Below, one piece after another: positions 11,503 through 22,958 of a stretch of DNA of 59,668 bases. A program made the translations under genes and the position numbers. The DNA comes from Balamuthia mandrillaris (taxonomy: Eukaryota > Discosea > Longamoebia > Balamuthiidae): the NCBI GenBank assembly GCA_031835245.1, contig JAVKOQ010000226.1, positions 25,001-84,668 on the forward strand, given 5' to 3'. The notes under the pieces were generated by a model. It worked only from the letters and a program-made list of their open reading frames with translations, did not search any database and had not been told where the DNA came from. Each line of letters opens with the position of its first letter. The first letter of the stretch is position 1.

Positions 11503-12492
11503 AGGGGAGAGGAGAGGAGAGGGAGAGAGGAGAGAGAGGAGGGAGAGGAGAGAAGGAGAGGAGGAGAAGGGAGAGAGGGAGAGGGAGGGAGAGGGAGAGG
11601 GAGAGGGAGAGGGAGAGGGGAGAGGGAGAGAGGAGGGAGGGGAGAGAGGAGGAGAGAGAGAGAGAGGGAGAGAGGGAGAGGGAGAGGGAGAGGGAGAGGG
11701 AGAGAGAGGAGAGGGAGAGAGGGAGGGAGGGGAGAGAGAGGGAGAGGGAGAGGGGAGAGGGAGAGGGAGAGAGGGAGGAGAGGGAGAGAGAGGGAGGGAG
11801 AGGGAGAGAGAGGGAGAGAGGGAGAGGGAGAGGGAGAGGGAGAGAGGAGAGAGGGAGAGAGGGAGAGGGAGAGGGAGAGGGAGAGGGAGAGAGAGAATCG
11901 AGAAGGAAGTAGGGAGGGAGACGTGGAAAGAGACGGCATACATTGTGCTTGTTGATGAGTTCATTGTAGAGGCGAACACTGCCCTCATAGTCTTCCAGGC
12001 CATATCTCTACAGAGTATTCACAGTAAGTTTTCCTGTTTTAAAAAGAAGAGGAGGAAGGGATGACCAACCACTTGCGCTTCGAGTTGGACGAATCTAGCT
12101 TCGTCAGAACGAGAGCTCTCCAACACCTTCAACGCAGCTGCGTGATCCTTCATACGATAGAGGCAATAGGCGCGCTCGAAGGCGAACGAAGAGGCGTGAG
12201 GCGAATCGTCCAATAGTTGGAGCGTCTCCTGGAATCTGCCGAGCTGGATCAAACAAAAGCACTGACAGGCAAAGGCATCTTGGTCCTTTGCATCGATCTG
12301 CAGTACTATTTTTTTGTTTTTTCACAAGGGGGATTGAAGCAGACACAACAACTTGAAATCAGCAAAAAAAAAAAAAAGAGAAAGAGGTCAAAAAAGAAAC
12401 ACACTCTTTTCGCTGGTTGCAAGGGCTTTCTCCAGATCATTTCCTTTGAGCAGCCCATCGAGCTCAGTGAACAGAGCAGCCACGTCCCCCAT
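9157..12492 (-). CDS. SRP72: Signal recognition particle subunit SRP72
   Basis: Twelve exons join in frame to 660 residues (human is about 670): 12492-12405, 12305-12070, 12007-11942, 11412-11320, 11243-11141, 11082-10929, 10812-10623, 10568-10046, 9943-9781, 9681-9515, 9438-9336, 9253-9157. TPR-like helical repeats fill the first 540 residues. The hallmark RNA-binding segment follows, with KNYDPSVQPDPERWLP near residue 580 and a KKNQIGRGPQG stretch, ending in a Gly/Lys-rich tail. SRP72 pairs with SRP68 and binds 7SL RNA for ER targeting of secretory proteins. The exon 2 donor could lie 3 bases earlier. Intron 3 holds a 450-base GA tract. The start shares a 293-base divergent upstream region with eL6. 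Confidence 0.93.
11452..11897. repeat. Long GA/GGA-rich microsatellite inside an SRP72 intron
   Basis: About 445 bases of almost pure GA and GGGAGA purine repeats on the plus strand fill most of SRP72 intron 3. On the coding strand this is an unbroken CT pyrimidine tract next to the 3' splice site. The Ser/Leu/Pro-rich open frames crossing it are artefacts of the repeat. Confidence 0.95.
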
Positions 12493-12785
12493 CGCTGCAG
12501 TCTCTTCTCTTCTTTTTTAGGCGGAGAAAGAAAAAGAGGTCCATATCCTCGCGACGTCATGAAGTTGATCGATCCCGCAAGCTGCCTACGTCATGTAGTA
12601 AACTCCGTCAACTCCGCGTGTAGTTTTTCCTGGCGGGGCGAATCCCTCATCCTCATCCCCCTTCTTTTTCTTTCTTCTCCCCTTTTTTATTCCTTAGTTA
12701 ATACCCAGCCAGAAGCGTGGTCTGCAGAGAGGTCCCCCCTTTTCCCCTCGTCCTTCAAACAGAGATCATCACTCACCGGGTCACA
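12493..12785. promoter_or_regulatory. Divergent upstream region, SRP72 / eL6
   Basis: This 293-base shared upstream region carries two ACGTCA motifs, GACGTCAT at 12553-12560 and TACGTCAT at 12587-12594, which resemble CREB/ATF-type sites. The half near eL6 is pyrimidine-rich, as is common before ribosomal protein genes. Promoter function is inferred from position. Confidence 0.45.
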
Positions 12786-13619
12786 ATGCCGCGCAAGCCT
12801 CACGCACCAAGAAACCCTTTGCTCGCCCAGGGCGTGGAACGCTACTCCCGCTCTGCCATGTACCGCAGGAGCGGTCGTGCTGCCCACAAGAAGGCTGGCA
12901 AGGAGTGGAAGAAGATTGAGAAGACGGAAACCGCGCCCGTCAAGGAGAGAATCTCTCGCTTCTACCCTGCTGAGGACATCAAGAAGAACATCCCCTCCAG
13001 GAAGAGCCACCACAAGCCCACTCGCCTGAGGTCCTCTATTACCCCTGGCACTGTGCTGATTCTTCTCGCTGGCAGATTCAGGGGCAAGCGTGTCATTTTC
13101 TTGAGGCAACTCCCCTCTGGTCTCCTTCTTGTAACTGGTAAGTCTATCGTATCCATTCACAACTTTTTGTTTGTTGTATTTCTTACTTTGCATTGTTACC
13201 TCAAAAGGCCCCTTCAAAATCAACGGTGTGCCCGTCCGCCGCGTTAACCAGGCCTACGTGCTTGCCACCTCCACCAAGGTTGACATCTCTGGCCTCACCG
13301 TTCCCGACAAGTTCAACGACGACTACTTCCGCCGTCCTGCTACGCCCAAGACCCAGAAGAGCGAGGAGCAATTCTTTGCGCAGGAAACCGAGGTTCGATC
13401 TCCCTCAGCTCCCTATACTCCCTAGATTCCACCTTTCCTTATATCTTTTTTATTCCTCTCCTGTAGAAGAAGGTCATCGACCAAGAGAGAGTGAAGGACC
13501 AGAAGGAGTTCGACGCCCAGGTCTTGGCCATCGTGAACAATGTTCCCCAACTCTCTGCTTACCTCAACGCCAAGTTCACTTTGAACAGGAAGGACTATCC
13601 TCACGAGTTGAAGTTCTAA
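12786..13619 (+). CDS. RPL6: 60S ribosomal protein eL6
   Basis: Three exons (12786-13137, 13208-13392, 13467-13619) give 229 residues. The [20 protein letters not shown] segment, the [21 protein letters not shown] segment and the [10 protein letters not shown] strand are the KOW-containing core of eL6, a structural protein of the large cytosolic ribosomal subunit. The basic N-terminus (residues 1-75) resembles the eukaryotic extension. The last exon encodes the conserved C-terminal helix ending HELKF. The codons favour C at third positions, as expected for a highly expressed gene. The start context CACAATGCC is good, and no other ATG lies close upstream in this frame. Confidence 0.95.
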
Positions 13620-13865
13620 GTGCAGTGTTGCTACACAAAAATAAAACCAGTGATGATTGTGGTGGGGACCCTTTCAACCTATACCTCTGACCTTTCTTCT
13701 CGTCATCTCTTTCTCTCTCTCTCTCTCTCTCCTTTTCTAGCAGTGCACATCAAAGTGCTTTCTTCTGTCAGCGATATTTCCTTCCACTGCTACTATTACT
13801 TGTGCTCTGTTCTATATTCCCTGCCAGTGAACCCTTGTCTGTTTTCTGTTCCATCAAAAAGGACC

Positions 13866-14539
13866 ATGAAGGTTCTGCGACGTCGCCACAGAAAGAACCA
13901 TCCCCAACACCCACAACAACTGGACTTTGTGATTGATGATCCAGAAAACCCTTTCCGTCTTTCCGCCTCTCCGCAACGAGGGATTGCCAAGAGCCTTTAC
14001 GTAGAGATAAAGGTGCTGTGCAACGCTTTCACTATGAGGTTCTTGCAGAGCATTGTTGGGCCATTGGGCACCGTCGTGGTTGAACCTGCCGACAGGTTCA
14101 GCGAGTGGGGTATTGTTACTCCTCCTTTGTTTCTTTTTCTTTCTTTCTAACGGATGATGCCCTTTCTGTCTCTTTTTGGTGGTTAAAAAGCGGCCATAAG
14201 ACTATGGCTAAGAAGAAAGGAATGGATCAACTTGGGGACGATCGGTATCGTGTCCGTTGGTTCCATCGTGTTCCCGCCCGTCTCCATCCCCCTCATGATA
14301 GGAACCGGAAGAAGAAGGGTAATGGTCACTGGGCATAACTTTTCTGGCAACAACAACCGGCCCTACCAAGAGAACGGGCGTGACTATGATGGGGAGACCT
14401 GGATCTACATCAATGGCGTTAGCGTCACTCGAGAGCTACAAAAGATGAACGGCCTTCAGCTGTCTGACCTCTTTCAACGGGAGATTCTGTGCTTTCACAA
14501 CCCAACCCAAGGTAAATGCCTTCGTTCTCGTTATCTCAA

Positions 14540-14578
<39 letters not shown>

Positions 14579-15336
14579 CGGAGGATAGGAAAGAGATGAA
14601 ATGAAAGTGATAAGAGAAAGGAATGTCATCGTCGTGCTTATGAGAACCTTCTTCTCTGAGAAGGGATGTTGTGGGATCTGGTGGAGTGCATGGTGGGCCG
14701 CACGTTAAACAAGATAGGCAAAGTTGCCAGGAAGGAAGCCGACTTTCTGCGTTTCGTCTTTGCCGAACACCCCAACAACAAGGTCATCCTCATCGCCCAC
14801 TCTCAAGGAACCATAGTCACCTCCAACGCCATCGAGTTCATCATCAAAGAGGACGGCGGGGCCGGACTGGACAGGTTAGAGGTCTACACGTTCGGCTGCG
14901 CTGCCACCGAGTTCTTCAAGGTCAGGGACAAGAGAACGGGTCGCTTGGTCCCATTCTACGAGCACTACGCCAACCAGAGCGACTACGTGGCTAAGATAGG
15001 AGCATTGCGGGACAGAGGCAAGTATCCTTTCCCCTTTCCGGGCAACATCTTCACTTGCGAGAAGGAGGGCCATCTCTTAGGTATCGCACAGCATTTGCTC
15101 TTTCTTCTTTTCGTTCTTTTCCCTCTCCGCTTCTGTCTTCTTTCCTTGCTTCTCTTCTACCTTCTTGTTCGTCGTGTCCCTTGACTTTCCTTCTTTCTCA
15201 CCGTTTAACAGGGGAGCACTATCTCCCATCAGTTCGCCGGCGCGAGTACCAATGCCTGCAAGACGGGACAACGATAGCATCGCGCCTTTACACCTACATC
15301 GATGCCAATGGTCCCTCTCTCTTTCCTTCTTCATGA
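13866..15336 (+). CDS. Alpha/beta-hydrolase with a membrane segment
   Basis: Four exons (13866-14109, 14191-14511, 14664-15080, 15212-15336) give 368 residues. A hydrophobic segment at about residues 96-115 could anchor the protein in a membrane. The second half has a lipase-like core: WIYINGVSV strand, FHNPTQG loop, VILIAHSQGT nucleophile elbow with the presumed catalytic Ser near residue 235, the EVYTFGCAA strand, and a GHLLGEHY motif that would supply the catalytic His. The layout recalls uncharacterised fungal hydrolases with an INGI...HN...DLLEC...AHSQGG order. The substrate is unknown and a lipid ester is only a guess. Intron 2 carries a GA repeat on the coding strand, against the local trend. 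Confidence 0.75.
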
Positions 15337-15420
15337 TTGTAGAAGAAAAATCACGTTATTGTGAAACTGTACAAAAAGAAAAAAAAAAAAAAAAGACTCT
15401 GCACCATCTCTTTCTCCTCT

Positions 15421-18400
15421 TTACTCATGCTTCTTGTCCAAAAGACGACGATAGAGCGCTTTGAACTTGTCACGAGCGGCGGTGCAATGCGCCAACTGAT
15501 GTTCCAACAACGTGACCCGCTCTCTCAGTTCCTCCGCGCCCAACTGGAACATTTTTTCGTAGTGGTCGTTATTCAATCTTCTAAAATAATTCGTTATCGC
15601 TCCTCCAAGCTTTTGAAACCTGTTTGCAAAAGTTAGAACGGAAAAAGAAGAAGAGGAAGAGAGAAAGCGAAGTGTACATTGGATCCAAGAAGAAAGCGTT
15701 GAGCTTGTTGCGAATGTACTTGACGAAAAAGAAACGAATGCCAGAGAAGAGTTTGGCGGACATGGTACAGACGTGAGTGAAGGTCTCCTCGGTGAGCGCT
15801 CTCGAGCGGGTGATCGGCAACAACATTGGATTCTCCTCCGCTTTGCGTTCCATCATTCTGCTCACTCTTGCTTTAGTAGCCTCTTCATCATTATTCAAAT
15901 AATCATAACTACACATAAAACGAAGAATTAAAACACTGTAAGGAAAAAGAAAGTAGGAAAGGAAAGCTACTCTTTGAGTTCAGAGAGGCCAGAAACGAGA
16001 TCCCAATCCAAAACTTTGGTGAAGGTTTCAAAGTCATCCATCAATTTGTCCCTGCAAACAGTCTCCGTTTGATCCACAAACTTGTAATAGTTACTCCTTA
16101 ATTCTTCAACGAAAGGCTCGTAGACATTCAACACTCCGCTGTCTGTCGACTTCATTACTGGAATCAAAAGAAGTTAGAAAGATAAAGACAAAAGAAAAAA
16201 GTAAACGGACCTGAAATGGAGATATCACAAAGTCGTTTCATGATATAAGTACATCGTGCTAGAACAACATCAATCAACGGCAGGAATTCCTGACGCGCTT
16301 TGATTTGCACAATATCACTCGCCTTTTTGTTGTGGTGTAAAGTTAGCAAAGAGAGAAAGAGAAAAAGAGCAACGAAAATAAAAACAAGAGAGAGAGAGAG
16401 AGAGAGGAGATCTTACTGCCGTTTCATAAACAGGAACATTATGAAACTTGGAAGTGCCGATGGCAGCAGCCACTTCATTGATACTGGTAGGTGGGAATTC
16501 CTTCGAATGCGCCACATACTCGAACTCGGTCAACAACCGTTCGTACTGCGCTCCGCCATAGACCTTAAACCCGCTGTTGGGAACCTGGTAGTCAATGGCA
16601 AGACCTGGCCACTCCCCTATGCCACTGGTGCTCTTCTCCTCCAGAAGGGTTTGACCAAAGACATCCGGGTTACCGATGATGGATCCCTCCAGCAGGCGCT
16701 CCACCAGAAGGATGAAGGACTGGACGTAGCTGTTGACTTTGGTCTTGAGCAACTCCAAGTCAGTGCTCTCCAGCTCCTTCTTTACGGTGGCTAATTCCAG
16801 TTTAGTCCGCTTGCAGACAGTATCAAGGGTGCGCAGGGTAGGGGCCACACTGGCGTAGTATCGCTCGCTAAGGAGCTCCTCTAGGTAGGCCTTGGTGCGG
16901 AAGAAGCCAACTTGTTCGCCAAACTTGTCTTCATCGAAGCGCACTTCTAGCAAGGTTTGATAGTCTTGCAAGTAGACTTCCTTGATGGCATCTCGGAAGC
17001 GATCACTGTCGAGGTTGCGGCGAACAGGAAGGCTGATGAAGAAAGGTTTTTTGCCAGGAGGAAGGTTCTCACCCATCAGATACTTATCGGCAGACTCTTT
17101 CTTGCGCAGCTCTTTCACGCGATTGTCAAACTTGGTGTTAACCAGGACAGTACGAGAGAACTGCGGGTCGAAGCGACGAACGATGGGGCGGGAGGAGCTG
17201 TTGGCCCATTCAACCGTCGATTGTTCCAAGCAAACGATGATTCTGTTGGAAGGACGCATCAGATCTTGCACCATTTTCTCGATTTCTTCCTGTTGGTAAC
17301 GAGAAAAAAAATGAGTGCGCTTCAAGAAGAAATACAACGGAGATAGAATTACGTTACCTTTAGTCTAGTATCGCCACCAAGACGGAAGCCAGGCGTGTCA
17401 TAGATGGTGAGATTGGAGCAGTGAGCATACTCCACGCGCAGAATGATGGGCTGAGCGCAAACGCCTTCACCTCGGCCGGCTTTCTCGTTAGTCCTTCGAA
17501 CGATTTCGTCCACCAAACAATCGATTGGAGTATCCACCAACTCAAAGGCGTCGTGATCGTTGCCTATCTCACCTCCAGAGGGATCGCTACCCCCACCAGG
17601 TTGAAGCGTAGAGGTGTAGGAGCTTTCTTTGCGGAAGCGACAGCTTGGCACCTCTTTTTCGGGATTGTTGATCATTTGAAGAATCAAAGGACGTCTTGTA
17701 CCAATGTCTGGTGATTGTGTTATTTGTCAGTATTTGTTAAGGAATGGTGAAGGAAAAATGACGTACTTGTTTCCACGACATTGAATTGAAAGCCTAATAG
17801 GGCTTCAATAAAGCTGGACTTGCCATCTGATTGCATACCAACCACTACAATCTCAGGTGTTTCAAAGTGAATATTGAAGCTGTTGAGAAAAAGCAATAAT
17901 GAGCTTAATAGAGTCAAGAAAGAAAGAGAGAGATGAGATAAAGTGTTACTCATGTGAAATGCCTTGCAACTCGTTGAAAAGAGCGTAGAGCTCTCTGTTA
18001 CTCTCATGCGAGCTACGTTCTTCTCTATCAATCCTGTTGCTCTCGTCTTTGAGCTTGTTTTTCACCACTCTGGACCACTTCTCCTCTTCCTCACGTTTGC
18101 GCTTCTTATCTTCCTTTCGTGCTTGCTCTCGGGCCTGCATTGCCTGCATGGCTGCTGCCATAGCATCTTCTTGGCTGGTTGTTGGTAGGCAAACCTCGCA
18201 TGGAAGAAGAAGCTATTATCATAAGCAGAGAAATGTGAGACGAGAAACCAACACGATAAATAGCGTTAAATTAACGAGAAAACTTTATACGGACGTTGTT
18301 GGTATTGGCCATAGTTGCTATTTGAAGAAGCAGGATAGTAGGAAGAACTGCCATTACCGTGCATCGATGGAGGAGGGCCATCATCAGCGATAGTGATGGT

Positions 18401-19102
18401 GGGTGGAGGTGAGTCCATCTGTCCGTGTTGTTGGTGTGAGGAAGAAGAGCTATACTGCTGCTGCTGGGGTTGCAGTTGTTGTTGTTGAGGGCTGCGTTGC
18501 AGAGGGCTGTAGTAAGACGGAGAAGGGTTCGATGTCGTAGTGTTCCTGCTGCCACCAAAGGAAGGAGGACCAGCAGAACCGGGAACGAGAGAAAACTTTG
18601 ATGTGGGCGTTCGCGGTGAAAACTCTCCACCACCAATACCACCGCTGTCTTTGTCGATGAGACTTCCGCCACTGCTGCTTCTCCTTTCGCCCCAGCTAAA
18701 AGAAGGAGGAGAGGAAGCTCCGCTGCTGCTTCCACCGCCGCTGCCACCAAAGGAAGGCGGTGCTTGTTGATGGAGGTGATGCTCGCCGCTACCGTTTGTG
18801 TAGCCACCGCCGTTGAGATGGTGTGAGGGCGGTTGAAAGGCAAAACCTTCGGTGCCGCTGGGGTTGTGTTGCTGTTGTTGTCCCGCCACGTAGCCGCTAG
18901 CGTGTGACTTTGCTTGATAAACTGGTGGCGATGGATAATTCGGCAGATCTGTTCGTAGTAGCAAAAGATGATGACCATGAAGATAGAACTAAGAAAACGA
19001 AAAGGCAAGACAGTAGGAGTTACCGTTGTTATCTTCGTCCATCATTCGGCGAGCGGAGTACTCCAGATCGCTGCGCAAGTCTCTGCTCTCTCCGTCGCTC
19101 AT
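15421..19102 (-). CDS. DRP5/ARC5-type dynamin-related GTPase
   Basis: Ten exons join to 1017 residues: 19102-19024, 18948-18284, 18194-17950, 17879-17767, 17707-17358, 17289-16417, 16322-16211, 16157-15971, 15908-15678, 15619-15421. A Gly/Ser/Gln/Pro-rich N-terminal 250 residues and a charged helix precede the GTPase domain. That domain has P-loop GMQSDGKSS near 340, TRRPLI switch I, DTPGF near 470 and the TKFDN base-binding motif. The GIGEWPG and KVYGGAQYERLL motifs are typical of plant ARC5/DRP5B and of Dictyostelium Dlp proteins, which act at the cleavage furrow in cytokinesis. A GED-like coiled C-terminus follows. By homology it should be a membrane-remodelling GTPase for cell division, a role not shown by sequence alone. 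Confidence 0.87.
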
Positions 19103-19500
19103 CGCTTCTTCTGCTACTTTTTTTGTTGCCAGCCTTCACGTAGTGAGTTCGATCGAACACACCGCTTCTTCTACCTGGTTGTTTTTGCTTTCGACGCCGC
19201 CAAAGGGATCTCACAGATCCTCAGTTTCCGTTGAAACAGATCTCGTAACCAAGTGTGTGTTGTCCAACCGAAGGAAGGAGGAAGCAGAAGCGGGATCAGA
19301 TCACGTAGCGAACGTAAACAGTTTTTTTTTGTGTTTGCAAAAAAATGTAGCAAAAAAAAAAAAGTGTATTATGTTACGCAATTTCTACTTGGAAAAATTT
19401 TAGCGATTTTTTCGGAGTTTCCCTTCTAATTTTGTAAAATTTTCCTCTAAAATTTTTAAGCGGAAACGGGTCGACACGGAAACAGTTACCTCGCAGGAAG
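19103..19500. promoter_or_regulatory. Divergent upstream region, dynamin / TKL kinase
   Basis: These 398 bases separate the two divergent starts. The right half is A/T-rich, with poly-A runs at 19337-19363, and the left half is mixed. I recognise no specific factor site. Confidence 0.35.
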
Positions 19501-22500
19501 ATGTTGGCCGTGACGGAAGGAGGAGGAGGAGGAAACGAAGGAGAAGGGGGAGGAGCCCAGGCCTCGGCGTCGCTCCACTTGCACTTTATCGTCCCGGAGG
19601 AAAGTTGCACCGCGCTGCTCTACGACTGCTTCAAAGGACTCCCTTCCACAAGCCTCTTTGGCGCTCCGCTCTTCCCTCCCGACTCTCTTCTCGCCCAAGG
19701 CCTCTGCCCTCCTTCTTCTTCTTCTTCTTCTTGTTCTTCTCGTTCTTCTTCTTCTTGTGCTTCTTCCATCTCCATCCATTTGGCCAGCGACTTTTATGCT
19801 CCTATCCAACAGCCGTTCGACTGCCTGATCTGTCCCGTGTTTGCCGTGCTGGACACTCCCTCCAGGGTATTCCTCTCCGTGCTGCGCTTCTTTGGGGAGA
19901 GTCTCGTCCAAAGCGAGGAAGGCGGGGCCATCCGTTCCGAGTTCCTCCCCTCCGACTCGTCACTCACCGCCGAGAGGGGCATCTACGAGCGCGGTCGGCG
20001 GGTGATAGAGGAGGAGTGGCTGGGAGAGCTGCCCCAGGGGCAGGCCTTTCTGCTGCCGGTGGCTGCGCTGGGGCGGCCTTGCAAGTACCTGCTGCTGGTG
20101 AGCCTCGCTCGCGATGCCTTTGCCGAGAACCTCCGCGCCGACTTTGCTTATGAGGCTTTTCGAGGTTTGTTACAACAAACCAACAAACAAACCAACAAAC
20201 CAACCAACCAACAAACCAACAAACAAACCAACGTCCATATGCACTAAAACACCAAATAGGAGCATTACTTTGTATTCATAGACACAACCAAAAGAAGGAC
20301 CCGCGAACAGCCAACTATAAGGACTATTGGCACCCCATTCGCACCGTTGTCAGCACTTTCTTTCAAGGCCCATCCCACGAAGTGGCCTATCAGATGGGCC
20401 TCGCCTATCGCACCTTTCTCGCTGGGCAACTTAGGCAACTCCAAAATGCTTCTTCTTCTTCTTCTTGTTCTTCTTGTTCTTCTTGTTCTTCTTCTTCTTC
20501 TTTCGACTCTTCCTCTTTTCTGCGAGACCTCAATCGGTTGTTGCGACATCCACCGAATCCTTCGCCAGATGAAAAAGAGAAATATCTTCACCAACTTATT
20601 CTTGAGGGTCATATTCGTATGTGTTGTTTGCCTACTCCTATCCTTGTTATGGTTCTCCTTTTCATTCTAATGAAATGCTCGTAGAGGAGAGGGGTTTGCT
20701 GGCAGAGGAGGTGGATGTGTTGTTAGCGTGCTTATTGAAGCACAACCCGCTGAACCTTCGGTTGGCTGCCATTCGAGCTTTGTCTTTCTTTGCCACAAGA
20801 CCAATGTACTTTCTGAAATCCCTTCTCTCTGCTGCATTGTCTTCTATCAGCTAAATGAATTATCAGAACGATGGATTTGTTTGATGCACGAACGCCGCAA
20901 GACTTTTTCACAAAGATTCTGCAACAGGATGCCTTGTTGAAGGCCACCATCGAACTGTTGAGCGAGCCGACGGCCATGCAAGAAAATGCTTCCTCTAGTC
21001 ATCAGCTGTGTCGATTGCATCGAGAAGTACCTCGAGAGGAGGTAGATTGGGCATTCGGACGGGTTCCTCTTGGCCATGGTGGGCTGACCTTTTTCTGTTG
21101 TTATTTCTACGTTTGTTATAACTAACTTTTTTTTTTGAAAAAAAGGCACATTTGCAGATGTGTACAAAGTAAAAGTGAATGGAAAGGTGATGGCCTTGAA
21201 ACAATTCTCCATCGGTTACTTTCATCGAGAAGAAAGCACTATACGGCGAGAGATCGCCACTCACTGGTTTATCCTTGCTCTGCACTCATATCTTTCCTCT
21301 GCTCTGCCCTCTCTGCTGTCTCTCTTTTTCTTCCTCTATTTCTGGCTTTCAATCTTTAACCAAACTGAACAACGACATAAAAACTTGAAACAAAATAGTT
21401 TATTGAAGCACGCAAACTTGATAACGTGTTTCGGAGCCTGCTTAGAAGACGAAGCAGTGCTAAACTGCGAAGCTGGTCCATTCATTCTGTTAGAGCTTAT
21501 GAACGGTACTCTTGAGGACTTAATCTACGGAGGCGATGATGACAAAGGTGGTGACTCAACAACAGCGACATCGTCAACTACGAAGCAAAGCCCAAAAACG
21601 TTTGACACAAACGGAGAGGAAAAAATCTATGGAGAACCTCCATCTTTTACAGAAGCTTATGTTCTCAGTTTGGCATTACAAATCGCCAGAGGCATTCGCT
21701 TCTTGCATTCGTATGGTACGCTATCCACTTTTAGTTTTGTTTTGTTTTTGTCTGTGTAACTGATAACGAGCACCATAGGGATTGTACATAGAGACTTGAA
21801 GCCACAAAATATATTGGTACTATCTTTACATGGAAGAGAGAGAGAGAAAAAAAAGAGAGGTGTACCTACGTACTAACCGCCTTGTTTTCCTATTTCTTTT
21901 CAAAGATGAGCATGAATTTGCAAACAGCTAAGCTAGCTGACTTTGGTTTGTTTCATTCCTCTTTGTTGTTGTTGATAGTACATTATCATACGCCCATTAA
22001 CCACTCACGTTTAACAACAAAACCAAAAAACAGGAGTATCACGGCCGCACGACCTCAACATGACTTTTCAGCAAGGAACATTATCCTATATGGCACCTGG
22101 TTCGTTTGTGTTCTCTCCCTCGCCTTCGTTCCCTCGTTCTTCCTCTTCTCTTGTCTTTATTCTCCCATCCTCTTTCTTTCTCCTCTTCTTGCGTAACACT
22201 AACTCGGAAGCAAATACGTGAAACTAGAAACATTCTCAACCGGAGACTACGGCACCCCAGTGGATATCTACAGCTTCGGTCTGATACTGTACGAGATGGT
22301 GATGCGAAAGCGGCCGATGGACGGGCTCAAGTTCAAGACCAAGCCCACCGACGTCATGTTCACGATGGAGCTCAAGGGCAAGCTAGAGAAGGGCGAACGC
22401 CCGGAGCTCCCTCGTCGCACCCCTTTCGCTTCCTTGATCCGGCATTGCTGGCAAACGCGACCCGAGAAGAGGTACTTGTTGTGTTTGTTTAGTTTTTTCG

Positions 22501-22806
22501 TGTGCATGCGATGTTTTTCTTTTTTTTTCCCCCTCTTGTGTTTGTTTTCCTTTGTCGTTGTTTCGTGTCGGTTCTTACTCGTTGTTGTTTCTTTTGCAAC
22601 GAATGAACGAGAGAAGACCGACAGCAGCACAGCTGGTGACCATGTTGGAGAATCTTTCGGGCTCTTCTTCTCCCACTCATTCCCGTTCTCCTTCTCCTCC
22701 TCCACCTTCCCTATCCTCCACCTCCTCTTCCGGCGCGAACGCGCTCCTGAAACGCAACTCCAGCGGCAGCGGCTTGTTCTCTTCTTTGTTCTCTTCTTCC
22801 TCTTAA
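19501..22806 (+). CDS. TKL-group protein kinase with a novel N-terminal half
   Basis: Eleven exons (19501-20164, 20260-20616, 20685-20805, 20867-21078, 21146-21266, 21399-21715, 21779-21816, 21906-21945, 22034-22099, 22228-22471, 22617-22806) give 789 residues. The C-terminal kinase domain is complete: GHGTFADVYK loop, MALKQF lysine, LLKHANLITCFGAC, IVHRDLKPQN, LADFG, YMAPE across an intron, DIYSFGLIL and CWQTRPEKRPT. This is the TKL pattern of serine/threonine kinases, common in amoebae. A Ser/Pro-rich tail follows. The first 450 residues match nothing I know with confidence; the first 220 faintly recall a macro-like fold. Exons of 38 and 40 bases encode the catalytic loop and DFG. The partner pathway is unknown. 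Confidence 0.85.
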
Positions 22807-22958
22807 TGTAACAATTTTTTTGAAAAAAGTTACGATATATTGCGATTAGTGATCAAATTTGTCGACTTCATATCCATATTAGGTATTTAATTAACAAAAT
22901 TAAATCAATAATCGAGAAAAAGCGAAATATCTTTCGACAAAGCAAGAGAAAGAAAGAG

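Noticed and set aside
11443-12003. Long Ser/Leu/Pro open frames on the minus strand
   Set aside because: They come from the GA/CT microsatellite in an SRP72 intron, which has no stop codons in some frames.
19501-20164. Macro domain in the TKL kinase N-terminus
   Set aside because: The similarity is faint and the ADP-ribose-binding motifs are not clear, so it is not annotated as such.
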